From assembly GCA_030524705.1 (NCBI GenBank), contig JAUNGD010000006.1, forward strand, positions 35,031 to 99,030: a stretch of DNA of 64,000 nucleotides, read 5' to 3'. This DNA comes from Lachnospiraceae bacterium. GTDB lineage: Bacteria; Bacillota; Clostridia; Lachnospirales; Lachnospiraceae. Below, piece after piece: positions 8,925 through 17,404 of the stretch (positions within the stretch are counted from its first letter, which is position 1; the number at the start of each line of letters is the position of its first letter). Position numbers and translations under genes: made by a program. The notes below the pieces were generated by a model. The model was not told the DNA's origin. It saw only the letters and a list, made by a program, of their open reading frames with translations, and made no database searches.

Positions 8925-9707
8925 CTAATCCTCGTCCTTTCCGAGATATGCTTCAATAACCTTAGGATTGTTCGCTATCTCCTCCGGTGTGCCGCTGGCG
9001 ATCGTCACTCCATAGTCAATGACCTGAATCCGCTCACAGATCTTCATGACCAGGGACATATCGTGTTCAATCAGTAAAACAGAAATACCGAACTCGTCCC
9101 TGATATGGTTAATAATATCGAGAAGCTCCGCCGTCTCCGTCGGGTTCATTCCGGCAGCGGGCTCATCCAGCAGCAAAAGCTTCATTCCAGTAGCCAGAGC
9201 CCGGGCAATCTCCAGACGTCTCTGCTCCCCGTAGGGAAGGTTTTCTGCTATATAACCTGCCTTCTCTTCCAGGTGTACGATCTTCAGAAGCTCCAGCGCC
9301 CGCTCATCCGTCTCTTTTTCCTCATTCCAGAACTTTCCGGATCGAAAAATCGCAGATACGAGAGAATATTTCATGTCCTTATTCATTGCCACCTTGACGT
9401 TCTCCAGTACAGAAAGCTTTTTAAACAGTCTGATATTCTGAAACGTTCTGGCGATCCCAGCCTCCACCACCTGATGGGTCTTCTTGCCGTTCATCTTGTC
9501 GCCACAAAGGTAGTACGCCCCTTCCGTGGGCTGGTATACGCCGGTCAGCAGGTTAAACACCGTAGTCTTTCCCGCTCCGTTGGGGCCAATGAGTCCGATC
9601 AGTTCTGACTCGCCAATCTCCATATTGAAATCATCCACAGCCTTCAGCCCTCCAAACTGGATACCGAGGTGAGACGCCTTTAATACCGGTACTTTTTGTG
9701 CAGCCAT
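8925..9707 (-). CDS. livG: ABC transporter ATP-binding protein LivG (second system)
   Basis: A 260-aa LivG ATPase. Walker A is GPNGAGKTT, the signature is LPYGEQRRLEIARAL, Walker B is LLLLDEPAAGMN and the switch is LIEHDMSLVM. Its ATG follows the livM stop directly (TAAATG). It acts with LivF in the cytoplasm to energise the second Liv-type permease. Confidence 0.92.
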   Translation of the reverse strand: MAAQKVPVLKASHLGIQFGGLKAVDDFNMEIGESELIGLIGPNGAGKTTVFNLLTGVYQPTEGAYYLCGDKMNGKKTHQVVEAGIARTFQNIRLFKKLSVLENVKVAMNKDMKYSLVSAIFRSGKFWNEEKETDERALELLKIVHLEEKAGYIAENLPYGEQRRLEIARALATGMKLLLLDEPAAGMNPTETAELLDIINHIRDEFGISVLLIEHDMSLVMKICERIQVIDYGVTIASGTPEEIANNPKVIEAYLGKDED

Positions 9708-10691
9708 TTATTCTTTGTCCCCCTTTCCTGCGATGCGCCGAAGCACTTTGCTCAGGGAAAATTCCCATCTTCCGAAAATTCCGCCGGGCCTGAAAATCAT
9801 AATCAATACAAGAACCACCGAGTAGCCCAGCATACGGTACTTTGCAAAAGCACGCATGGCCTCCGGCAGCGCTGAAAGGAAGGTTGCGCCGATGATAGAG
9901 CCTGTCATAGAACCCGTACCTCCAATGATAACCTCGGTCAGAAATTCCGCGGAATACATAAAATTAAAAGAGGTCGGAATCATAGCCGTCATATAATGAG
10001 CATAAATCGCTCCGGCAACTCCCGCAAAGAAAGCGGATACTGTGAAAGTCATGACTTTATAAAAGGTCACATTGACGCCTGAAGCCGCCGCCGCAATATA
10101 ATCCTCCCGAATCGCTTTTACGGTCCGTCCAAACCTTGACCGGATGAACATATACATGATGGTAACGCAGACCACCATCACCCAGAAGGCCCAGTAAAAA
10201 TTCGACAGTTTCGTGATACCTGACATTGTCCGGCCGCCGCCGGTAATTTCAAAATTCGTAAACGCCACCCGGATGATCTCCGCAAATGCCACCGTAACGA
10301 TGGCAAGATAATCTCCGCGAAGCTTCAGCGTGGGAATACCCACCAAAACGCCCGTGATTCCCGCCGCGATTCCCCCTGCCAGAAGCGCCAGCAGGAACAG
10401 CAAAAATGTGGGAACTCCTTTTTCTGCCAGCGCATTCGTCAAAATGGCGGAAGCATACGCTCCTACGGACATAAATCCCGCATGGCCCAGAGAAAATTCT
10501 CCCATGATGCCCACCAGAAGGTTCAGGGATGTAACCATAATAATGGTATAGCATGCCGTTGTGGCAATTCCCTTAAAATAATCGGTTCTCGTTCCAAAAA
10601 TCCCTGTCTCAAAAAGCGCATACAGAGCGGCAAACAGAAGGAGCAGACCGATAAAATTGATCACATAGTTTATTTTTATTTTTTTCGGCAT
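9708..10691 (-). CDS. livM: ABC transporter permease LivM (second system)
   Basis: A 327-aa membrane permease. It has TSLNLLVGIMGEFSLGHAGFMSVGAYASA and GDYLAIVTVAFAEIIRV, both LivM hallmarks, and the coupling loop RTVKAIREDYIAAAASGV. The start follows GGGAGGAG, 16 nt after livH. It is about 47 residues shorter than the first LivM, which has a longer N-terminus. Confidence 0.92.
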   Translation of the reverse strand: MPKKIKINYVINFIGLLLLFAALYALFETGIFGTRTDYFKGIATTACYTIIMVTSLNLLVGIMGEFSLGHAGFMSVGAYASAILTNALAEKGVPTFLLFLLALLAGGIAAGITGVLVGIPTLKLRGDYLAIVTVAFAEIIRVAFTNFEITGGGRTMSGITKLSNFYWAFWVMVVCVTIMYMFIRSRFGRTVKAIREDYIAAAASGVNVTFYKVMTFTVSAFFAGVAGAIYAHYMTAMIPTSFNFMYSAEFLTEVIIGGTGSMTGSIIGATFLSALPEAMRAFAKYRMLGYSVVLVLIMIFRPGGIFGRWEFSLSKVLRRIAGKGDKE

Positions 10692-10707
10692 TTTCGTTCT
10701 CCTCCCT

Positions 10708-11595
10708 TCACACCTTCTCGCCTACGTTTTTACCGAGAATACCGGAGGGCTTAATCAGCAGTACGACAATCAGAATACTGTAGGTGATAGCCTCATACCA
10801 GCCCGGCGCCACGTATACCTTAACGAGAATCTCAATCAGTCCGATGATCAGTCCCCCCAGCATTGCACCGGGAATGACTCCGATGCCGCCCAGCACGGCC
10901 GCGATAAAAGCTTTAATGCCCATCATGGAGCCCATATCCGTCGTACATCTCGGATATGTGGAGCAGTACATCATTGCCGCCACAGCCGCCAGAGCCGAAC
11001 CGATGGCAAAGGTGATCGTAATGATCTTATCCACATTAATCCCCACAATGGTCGCAGCCTCCCGATCCTGGGGCACCGCCCGCATTGCCTTTCCGAGCTT
11101 CGTCGTCTGCACAAAAAGCGTCAGGATGACCATAATGGCAATTCCGATTCCCAGAGTCAGCAGATATTTCATCTGGATCTTGGCTCCGAAAATCTCGATC
11201 ATAGGAAGGTCGAAGATCTTAACCACTGTCTTGGGGTTGCCGCCGAACAGAACCATCGCCAGATTTTCCAGGAAAACGCTCATGGCAAGAGCTGTAATCA
11301 GCGCTGAGATGGAGCCTGAGTTACGCACCGGCTTGTATGCGATCCGCTCTACCAGGACGCCTACCACGGTACATACGACGATGGCAAGAAGCACCGCCAT
11401 CCAGGGCGGCATCCCGTAACTGACCATCAAAGGCGCCGTATAAAACATTGTGTACGCTCCCACCATGATGAAATCACCGTGGGCAAAATTGATCATACGC
11501 AAAATACCGTATACCATCGTATAACCAAGAGCAATCAGCGCATAGATAGCGCCCTGATTCAATCCATTTATGATACTTTGTATTAATATTGACAC
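10708..11595 (-). CDS. livH: ABC transporter permease LivH (second system)
   Basis: A 295-aa LivH permease. It begins at a GTG (11595) six bases behind GGGAGG. A more upstream ATG at 11637 would lie in a hairpin region without a ribosome site and add 14 residues that do not look like the family. SIINGLNQGAIYALIALGYTMVYGILRMINFAHGD and IAAVLGGIGVIPGAMLGG are the family signatures. Confidence 0.9.
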   Translation of the reverse strand: MSILIQSIINGLNQGAIYALIALGYTMVYGILRMINFAHGDFIMVGAYTMFYTAPLMVSYGMPPWMAVLLAIVVCTVVGVLVERIAYKPVRNSGSISALITALAMSVFLENLAMVLFGGNPKTVVKIFDLPMIEIFGAKIQMKYLLTLGIGIAIMVILTLFVQTTKLGKAMRAVPQDREAATIVGINVDKIITITFAIGSALAAVAAMMYCSTYPRCTTDMGSMMGIKAFIAAVLGGIGVIPGAMLGGLIIGLIEILVKVYVAPGWYEAITYSILIVVLLIKPSGILGKNVGEKV

Positions 11596-11620
11596 TGTTT
11601 TCCTCCCTCTAAGCTCCGCG

Positions 11621-11661
11621 GCAGCCGGAAAAAGCACGGCTTTCGGGCTGCTTCCGGCTGC
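11621..11661. other. Intercistronic hairpin between livK and livH
   Basis: GCAGCCGGAA (11621-11630) pairs perfectly with TTCCGGCTGC (11652-11661). It lies between the binding-protein gene and livH. Together with the next hairpin it may protect the upstream message or reduce read-through. Confidence 0.6.
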
Positions 11662-11677
11662 TGCGAAACTCTCTTTT

Positions 11678-11717
11678 AAAGAAAGGTTCCTGCCGGAAAT
11701 CCTTCCGGCAAGAACCT
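11678..11717 (-). terminator. Partial terminator/attenuator after livK
   Basis: On the minus strand AGGTTCTTGCCGGAA (11717-11703) and TTCCGGCAGGAACCT (11698-11684) form a stem with one mismatch over a 4-nt loop, then TTCTTT. It sits 13 nt after the livK stop. Such hairpins usually let the binding protein be made in excess over the permease. Confidence 0.7.
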
Positions 11718-11730
11718 GAGCTTCGCTATT

Positions 11731-12879
11731 TTATGCTTCCGGTGCGATTGTCTGCAGCCATTTGATTTTTCCGTCTTCATATGTATTTACAACTACCGGC
11801 TTGATCGCATCACCCTTCTCATCCAGATAGATGTCTCCTGCCACACCGCTGAACTTCATCTCCGTCATACCGCTTACAAGAGAAGCCGTGTCAGAGCCGC
11901 CGCCATTCTTTGCCGCCTCTACCAGCATATACATTGCATCATAGTACAGAGCTGCGCAGGCATTCAGGCTTTCATCGCCGTATTTCTCTGTATACTTGGT
12001 TACAAATTCCTGAACCGCAGGAGCCGTATCCTCGGATGAATAATGGTTCGTAAAGTAGCAATCCACGAAATAATCTTCCAGACCGGAGGTGTCTGCGCCG
12101 TCCCAGCCGTCGCCGCCCATGATCGCTCCTTCAAAGCCGGCGTCTCTTACCTGCTGTACAAGAAGCGGTACGGTATCCAGGAAGCACGGATAGAATACAA
12201 AGTCTGCTCCGGAACCTACTGCCTGAGTTGCCTGAGCGGTAAAGTCCGTATCTGTTGTGGTACACTCACCTACGTATGCTACTTCAATTCCCAGCGCCTC
12301 CGCGCTTTCAATAAATGCATCCTTCAGGCCGTTGGAGTAGTCATCGTCCTTTGCGTAGATCACTGCCGCTGTTGTAAAGCCCTGCTCATTTGCAAACTGA
12401 GCCGCCATCTTGCCCTGATACGGATCAATAAAGCAGTTACGGAAAATCGTCGGTCCGATTTCTGTTACCTGGGAATTGGTAGCTCCGGTGGCCAGAAGAA
12501 GCATATCGTCCTCAGCGGCCAGCTCTGCCATCGGAAGGGTCACTGCTGAGAAGAAGGAACCAACGATTGCTTCCGGAGCTTCAGCTTTCAGAGAATTGTA
12601 TGCATTGACTGCCTGCTTTGCATCCTTAGCATCATCCGCTACCTTTCCGCCGTTTACAATTTCAATCTTGTACTCGGAATCAGAAGCATTGATTTCTTCT
12701 ACCGCCATGTCGATCGCATTCTGAGCGCCCTCTCCGTACACTGCAGAGCCGCCGGTCATGGCACATACGGCGCCGACCTTGATCACATAATCTTCTTCCT
12801 CTGCAAATACTGTAGTTCCTGCTGCCATGGATGCTGTCATAGCAATCGCCAGTGTTGCACTAATCACTTTCTTTTTCAT
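11731..12879 (-). CDS. livK: Liv-type substrate-binding protein (second system)
   Basis: A 382-aa type I solute-binding protein. The signal peptide MKKKVISATLAIAMTASMAAGTTVFA is followed by EEEDYVIKVGAVCAMTGGSAVYGEGA, the first fold strand and ligand loop. There is no lipobox cysteine. It is the first gene of the second Liv operon, behind AGGAGGAG, a strong promoter and a leader hairpin. Ligand unknown; probably a branched-chain or similar amino acid. Confidence 0.9.
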   Translation of the reverse strand: MKKKVISATLAIAMTASMAAGTTVFAEEEDYVIKVGAVCAMTGGSAVYGEGAQNAIDMAVEEINASDSEYKIEIVNGGKVADDAKDAKQAVNAYNSLKAEAPEAIVGSFFSAVTLPMAELAAEDDMLLLATGATNSQVTEIGPTIFRNCFIDPYQGKMAAQFANEQGFTTAAVIYAKDDDYSNGLKDAFIESAEALGIEVAYVGECTTTDTDFTAQATQAVGSGADFVFYPCFLDTVPLLVQQVRDAGFEGAIMGGDGWDGADTSGLEDYFVDCYFTNHYSSEDTAPAVQEFVTKYTEKYGDESLNACAALYYDAMYMLVEAAKNGGGSDTASLVSGMTEMKFSGVAGDIYLDEKGDAIKPVVVNTYEDGKIKWLQTIAPEA

Positions 12880-12918
12880 AAGTTCTCCTCCTCATAATAA
12901 ACTCTGAACATAAGGAAA

Positions 12919-12946
12919 GGCGCCTGATAATCTCTTATCAAACGCC
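12919..12946 (-). other. Leader hairpin of the second Liv operon
   Basis: GGCG and TGATAA on one side pair with TTATCA and CGCC on the other, around a small internal loop. It sits in the transcribed leader of livK, about 40 nt before the start codon. No T tract follows, so it is more likely a stability or regulatory stem than a terminator. Confidence 0.45.
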
Positions 12947-12965
12947 CTCGTTCATCTATGTGACG

Positions 12966-12994
12966 ACTATACCCCAAACTTTCGGTTCTGTCAA
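12966..12994 (-). promoter_or_regulatory. Sigma-A promoter of the second Liv operon
   Basis: On the minus strand TTGACA (12994-12989) and TATAGT (12971-12966) have an ideal 17-nt spacer. The start codon of livK lies 87 nt downstream. The 396-base gap around it (12880-13275) also holds the opposite promoter and terminator for the transaminase operon and nothing else I can call. Confidence 0.8.
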
Positions 12995-13164
12995 ATCTGC
13001 CGGTTCAGTAGCCTCCTGCCCAATTTTCTGTTTCTTCTATAAATAATGGAACCGTCTTTTTCAATCTTCCTTCCCTTAAACTTTATCATTATTTTTTCGA
13101 TAACCAAATTTTTTTGTCTTTCTGCTTCTTTTTGGGAAAAAATTTCCTTTTTTTCAGGAATCAA

Positions 13165-13193
13165 TTGACATTTCTTTAAGACCGCTATAAAAT
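13165..13193 (+). promoter_or_regulatory. Promoter of the D-amino acid/5-oxoproline operon
   Basis: Perfect TTGACA (13165-13170) with TAAAAT (13188-13193) at 17 nt, or TATAAA at 15 nt. Transcription would begin around 13200, at the foot of a strong terminator hairpin. Confidence 0.7.
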
Positions 13194-13200
13194 GCAGGCA

Positions 13201-13246
13201 AAGCACACGGCAAGGAGGTCGCACTTCCTGCCGTGTGCTTTTTTAT
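13201..13246 (+). terminator. Promoter-proximal terminator (attenuator candidate)
   Basis: AAGCACACGGCA (13201-13212) pairs perfectly with TGCCGTGTGCTT (13229-13240), extended inward by GGAGG/CTTCC and followed by a run of six T. It lies between the predicted start site and the transaminase gene, so it should stop transcription unless read through or prevented. No T-box or known riboswitch fits in the space. Confidence 0.8.
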
Positions 13247-13275
13247 TTCTAAAATAAATTTCAGGGAGGCAGCTT

Positions 13276-14121
13276 ATGAAAACACTGGGATATTATAACG
13301 GAACATTCGGTGAGCTTGATGAAATGAGCATTCCTATGAACGACCGTGTCTGCTGGTTCGGAGACGGGGTCTATGATGCAGGCCCTGCGCGAAATTACAA
13401 AATTTTTGCAATTGACGAGCATGTGGACCGCTTTTTTAACAGCGCCGGACTTCTGAAAATTCAGATGCCTGTCACAAAGCAGGAGCTAAAGGATATTCTT
13501 CAGGAAATGGTATTAAAAATGGATACCGGAAACCTCTTCGTATACTATCAGGTCACCCGAGGCAGCGGCATTCGCAACCATGTTTTTACGGAAGGCCCCG
13601 GAAATCTGTGGATCACCCTTACTCCGGCTGAAATTTCCGATGGTCTTACACCGATCAGGCTTATCACAACGGAAGACACACGTTTTTATCACTGCAACAT
13701 CAAAACATTAAATCTGATTCCTTCCGTCATGGCATCCCAGAGAGCCAGAGAGGCCGGATGTCAGGAATCCGTTTTCTACCGTCCCGGAGGACGCGTGACA
13801 GAATGTGCCCACAGCAATGTACATATCATTCAGGACGGTATGCTGCGCACTGCTCCCACTGATAACCTTATCCTTCCGGGCATTGCCCGGGCTCACCTGA
13901 TCCGTATCTGCAAACAGCTTGGCATCCCGGTAAATGAAACTGCCTTTACACTGGACGACCTCTATCATGCGGAGGAAGTTATTGTGACCAGTTCCAGCAA
14001 TCTCTGTCTGTACGCAAATGAAATTGACGGCAGACCCGTGGGCGGAAGACAACCGGACATGCTTGAAACGATCCGAAAGGCGCTTCTGGATGAATTTTAT
14101 GAAGCAACCAAAGAGGCGTAG
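13276..14121 (+). CDS. dat: D-amino acid transaminase
   Basis: A 281-aa PLP fold type IV aminotransferase. It has the D-amino acid transaminase carboxylate trap RGSGIRNH (Arg95, Arg100, His102), aligning with RGxxxRxH of the Bacillus enzyme, GDGVY with Tyr33, and the PLP lysine in NIKTLNLIPS (Lys143). TECAHSNV is the phosphate-side segment. This argues against the branched-chain L-transaminase that general annotation may give. It interconverts D-alanine plus 2-oxoglutarate with D-glutamate plus pyruvate. It leads an operon with 5-oxoprolinase and D-glutamate cyclase genes, so D-glutamate is the likely shared metabolite. The start follows GGGAGG. Confidence 0.85.
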   Translation: MKTLGYYNGTFGELDEMSIPMNDRVCWFGDGVYDAGPARNYKIFAIDEHVDRFFNSAGLLKIQMPVTKQELKDILQEMVLKMDTGNLFVYYQVTRGSGIRNHVFTEGPGNLWITLTPAEISDGLTPIRLITTEDTRFYHCNIKTLNLIPSVMASQRAREAGCQESVFYRPGGRVTECAHSNVHIIQDGMLRTAPTDNLILPGIARAHLIRICKQLGIPVNETAFTLDDLYHAEEVIVTSSSNLCLYANEIDGRPVGGRQPDMLETIRKALLDEFYEATKEA

Positions 14122-14124
14122 CCT

Positions 14125-14865
14125 ATGGAAGGACTTCGAATACTTCCTGCCGGCGACCGGGCGCTGGTAGCCGAGTTCGGAAATATCATTGATGAAGGGA
14201 TAAATAATCAGGTTCACGCTTTGGCGAAAAAGCTCGCCTCAGAAGCTGTGCCCGGCGTATTGGAGCTGGTTCCTACTTTCCGCTCTCTCCTGATCTATTA
14301 TGATCCTTCTTCCATCACTTACCATGATCTGGCACAAAGGATACGGCAGCTTTCGGAGAGTTCTGCAGCAGCAGGCAGTTCCGGCAGGCGCATCTGGAGG
14401 ATTCCCTGCTGCTATGGTTCCCATTTTGGTCCTGACCTCCCGGCTCTGATCCGGTACACGGGATTATCCCGGGATGAAATTATTGCTATCCACAGCTCTG
14501 TGGATTACAAAATATACATGCTTGGATTTTTACCGGGATTTGTCTATCTGGGCGGCCTTGACAACCGGATTGAAATCCCCCGGCTGCCTTCGCCCCGGGT
14601 TCGGATACCGAAGGGTTCCGTGGGAATCGGCGGAAACCAGACCGGTGTTTATCCCCTGGATTCTCCCGGAGGCTGGCGGCTGATCGGCAGTACGCCCGTC
14701 GATTTTTACGACCCGCAGAGAGAGAAGCCAATTCTCTGCGATGCCGGTGATTATATCCGCTTCGTGCCGATTACATCATCAGACTATTATGATATCCGCC
14801 AGATGATTCTGCGCGGTACATATCGGCTGACGGTTCAGGAAGGAGGGGGTTCTTATGTCAGTTAA
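14125..14865 (+). CDS. pxpB: 5-oxoprolinase subunit PxpB
   Basis: A 246-aa PxpB (KipI-type) protein. Conserved stretches are LPAGDRALVAEFG at the start, GFLPGFVYLGGL, RLPSPRVRIPKGSVGIGG and QTGVYPLDSPGGW. With PxpA and PxpC it forms the bacterial ATP-dependent 5-oxoprolinase, which opens 5-oxo-L-proline to L-glutamate. It begins 3 nt after the transaminase stop and overlaps pxpC by 11 nt. Confidence 0.93.
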   Translation: MEGLRILPAGDRALVAEFGNIIDEGINNQVHALAKKLASEAVPGVLELVPTFRSLLIYYDPSSITYHDLAQRIRQLSESSAAAGSSGRRIWRIPCCYGSHFGPDLPALIRYTGLSRDEIIAIHSSVDYKIYMLGFLPGFVYLGGLDNRIEIPRLPSPRVRIPKGSVGIGGNQTGVYPLDSPGGWRLIGSTPVDFYDPQREKPILCDAGDYIRFVPITSSDYYDIRQMILRGTYRLTVQEGGGSYVS

Positions 14866-15745
14866 AGTCCTGGTTCCCGGACCGCTTACTACAATACAGG
14901 ATCTGGGCCGTTTCGGTTATCAGAAATCCGGTATTCCATGTTCCGGAGTCATGGATCAGCAGGCATACCGGGCCGCCAACGAGCTGCTGGGCAACTGCCA
15001 CGGCGAAGCAGTTCTGGAACATACGTTGATCGGCGGCAGCTACTATTTTGACTCCGATACAGTCATCGCCCTTACCGGCGCCGACATGGCAGCCTCTCTA
15101 AACGGTTCCCCCTGTCCCGTCGGGCGTCCGGTTCCCATCCGCGCCGGAGATACCCTTTCCCTTGGCATTGCTAAACGAGGATGCCGGACATATCTGGCAG
15201 CGGCCGGCGGCTTTGATGTACCTCCGGTTCTGGGAAGCCGTTCTACAAATCTGAAGTGCGGATTCGGCGGATATCAGGGCCGTGCCCTGGCTTCTGGAGA
15301 TGTTCTGAAACTTGGCATACCAGGGGTACCCTACGAAAAAATAAAGGAGAACCGGATCCCATGCCCGGACTATCCTTCCGATATAATCGTTCGGGTCATA
15401 GAAGGCCCTCAGGCGGAGCTTTTCACACCGCAGGGGCTGGATACCTTTTACTCCGCTTCCTACACGGTATCGGAGCAAAGTGACCGAATGGGCTGCCGCC
15501 TAAATGGTACAGCCATCGAAAGCATCCATGGAACAGACATCGTCTCCGATGGCATCGTATTTGGCTCGGTACAGGTCACCTCTTCCGGACAGCCCATCGT
15601 ACTGATGGCAGACCGGCAGACCACCGGGGGATACGCCAAAATCGCTACTGTGATCACAGAAGACCTGCCGCTGCTGGCTCAGGCCCGGCCGGGAGACACG
15701 ATATATTTTAAAAAACAGCCATTTTCATCAGGAGGTCAGCTATGA
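14855..15745 (+). CDS. pxpC: 5-oxoprolinase subunit PxpC
   Basis: A 296-aa biotin-dependent carboxyltransferase-like protein (KipA/PxpC). It starts VKVLVPGPLTTIQDLGRFGYQKSGIPCSGVMD, the family signature, and carries SEQSDRMGCRLNG and GSVQVTSSGQPIVLMADRQTTGGYAKIATV. It partners with PxpB and PxpA. Translation is coupled on both sides: an 11-nt overlap with pxpB and an ATGA overlap with the next gene. Confidence 0.93.
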   Translation: MSVKVLVPGPLTTIQDLGRFGYQKSGIPCSGVMDQQAYRAANELLGNCHGEAVLEHTLIGGSYYFDSDTVIALTGADMAASLNGSPCPVGRPVPIRAGDTLSLGIAKRGCRTYLAAAGGFDVPPVLGSRSTNLKCGFGGYQGRALASGDVLKLGIPGVPYEKIKENRIPCPDYPSDIIVRVIEGPQAELFTPQGLDTFYSASYTVSEQSDRMGCRLNGTAIESIHGTDIVSDGIVFGSVQVTSSGQPIVLMADRQTTGGYAKIATVITEDLPLLAQARPGDTIYFKKQPFSSGGQL

Positions 15746-16527
15746 ATTATTCCGATATGAAGCCCAGGGAAGTTCGGGCACTCATCCGGGAGGGGAAGAT
15801 TACGGGCCCCACTGCCGGAATGTGCGCCGGCTATGCCCAGGCAAACCTCGTCATTCTGCCAAAGGAACTGGCGTATGATTTTCTTTTATTTACTCAGCGC
15901 AATCCGAAATCCTGTCCGCTCCTGGAGGTCAGTGATACCGGCAGCCGTTTTTTGCATACCATCGCCGACGGCGCTGACGTCACCACCGATATTCCCCGTT
16001 ACCGGGTATACCGGGATGGTATACTCACAGAGGAACGAACCGATATCTCCGGCCTGTGGCGTCCTGACTTTGTCAGCTTCCTGATCGGCTGCAGCTTTTC
16101 CTTTGAAGCTGCTCTTCTCGATGCGAATGTTCCCGTCCGCCATATCGAAGAGAATCGAAATGTTCCTATGTATAAAACAAATATCCCCTGTATATCCGCC
16201 GGCAGCTTTCATGGCACAATGGTAGTCAGTATGCGCCCTGTTCCTCATGAGCTGGTTCCAAAGGCCGTACTGATTACCGGAGAGATGCCCCGGGTCCATG
16301 GAGCCCCTATACACATCGGGACACCGGAGGCTATTGGCATTTCGGATCTTTCACATCCTGACTTCGGAGATATGGTCACGATCCGCGATGGAGAGGTACC
16401 GGTCTTCTGGCCCTGCGGTGTCACTCCTCAGAATGTAGTCATGGAGTCCAGACCGCCTCTGGCGATCACCCATGCTCCTGGGCATATGCTTATCACAGAT
16501 GTCAAGAACACAGAATTGAAATATTGA
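15742..16527 (+). CDS. DUF1445 family, D-glutamate cyclase N-terminal-type protein
   Basis: A 261-aa DUF1445 protein, often labelled putative hydro-lyase. Typical are RALIREGKITGPTAGMCAGYAQANLVILPK, DFVSFLIGCSFSFEAALL, PMYKTNIPC and FHGTMVVSMRPV, plus the late WPCGVTPQ. The same family forms the first half of the mitochondrial D-glutamate cyclase (human DGLUCY), which turns D-glutamate into 5-oxo-D-proline. The other half is encoded here as a separate gene at 17405. It starts within the pxpC stop (ATGA). The activity is inferred from family and context. Confidence 0.8.
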   Translation: MNYSDMKPREVRALIREGKITGPTAGMCAGYAQANLVILPKELAYDFLLFTQRNPKSCPLLEVSDTGSRFLHTIADGADVTTDIPRYRVYRDGILTEERTDISGLWRPDFVSFLIGCSFSFEAALLDANVPVRHIEENRNVPMYKTNIPCISAGSFHGTMVVSMRPVPHELVPKAVLITGEMPRVHGAPIHIGTPEAIGISDLSHPDFGDMVTIRDGEVPVFWPCGVTPQNVVMESRPPLAITHAPGHMLITDVKNTELKY

Positions 16528-16602
16528 CACGCCTTTTGAAAAACTCAACGGTATTACCGGAATTCAACGGTTTTTACGAAATAAGACATGGGAGGAATTT
16601 TT

Positions 16603-17385
16603 ATGCGTCAGATTGATTTGAACTGCGACCTCGGCGAAAGCTTCGGCAACTATAAATGCGGCATGGATGAAGAGGTTCTTCCTTTTATCACCTCCGCCAA
16701 TGTGGCCTGTGGTTTTCACGCTTCAGACCCTCTGGTTATGCAGCAGACTGTTTCCGCTGCCCGTGAAAATCATGTGCGTGTCGGCGCACACCCCGGCTTT
16801 CAGGACCTTGTAGGGTTCGGACGGCGGGCTATGAGCCTTCCGGCAAAAGAAATTACCGCCATTGTGGAATATCAGATTGGTGCACTAAATGCGTTCTGTG
16901 CCGCAAATAAAATAAAACTCCAGCATGTAAAACCCCACGGCGCCCTCTACAATATGGCAGTCAGGGATGAGGTCATCGCACAGGCCATCTGCGAAGGCAT
17001 TGCCGCCGTAGATCCTGATCTGATTCTGCTGGCTCCGGCCGGCAGTGAGATGATCCTGGCTGCCGAACGGCTGGGGCTCGCGGCGGCAAAAGAGGTATTC
17101 GCCGACCGTGCTTATGAGGAGGACGGTTCACTGGTATCCCGCAGCAAACCTGGGGCAATGATTACTGATGAAGCTTCCGCCATCCGGCGTGTCCTTCAGA
17201 TAGTTCAAAAGGGAACAGTAACAGCCATCACAGGAAAGGAGATTGAAGTTGAAGCGGATTCTGTCTGCGTTCATGGCGACAGTCCCTCCGCCCTCGCTTT
17301 CGTCAAACAGATTCACTTGTCACTTGTTCAGGAAGGAATTTTACTGGCACCTATGAGCCAGGTCATTTCCGCTCCCACAGAATAA
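16603..17385 (+). CDS. pxpA: 5-oxoprolinase subunit PxpA (LamB/YcsF family)
   Basis: A 260-aa PxpA. It has DLNCDLGESFGNYKCGMDEEVLPFITSANVACGFHASDP at the start, VGAHPGFQDLVGFGRR and HVKPHGALYN, the conserved metal/substrate motifs of the family. The ATG at 16603 follows GGGAGG. A frame 15 nt longer has no ribosome site. It completes the PxpABC set, though it is separated from pxpBC by the DUF1445 gene. Confidence 0.93.
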   Translation: MRQIDLNCDLGESFGNYKCGMDEEVLPFITSANVACGFHASDPLVMQQTVSAARENHVRVGAHPGFQDLVGFGRRAMSLPAKEITAIVEYQIGALNAFCAANKIKLQHVKPHGALYNMAVRDEVIAQAICEGIAAVDPDLILLAPAGSEMILAAERLGLAAAKEVFADRAYEEDGSLVSRSKPGAMITDEASAIRRVLQIVQKGTVTAITGKEIEVEADSVCVHGDSPSALAFVKQIHLSLVQEGILLAPMSQVISAPTE

Positions 17386-17404
17386 AACATACGAGGTGAT
17401 CATT

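Noticed and set aside
12991-13224. 77-codon minus-strand frame in an intergenic gap
   Set aside because: Overlaps the livK promoter and the opposite terminator; no ribosome site; composition is low-complexity.
13276-14121. Branched-chain L-amino acid aminotransferase for this gene
   Set aside because: The RGxxxRxH trap and the size fit D-amino acid transaminase better.
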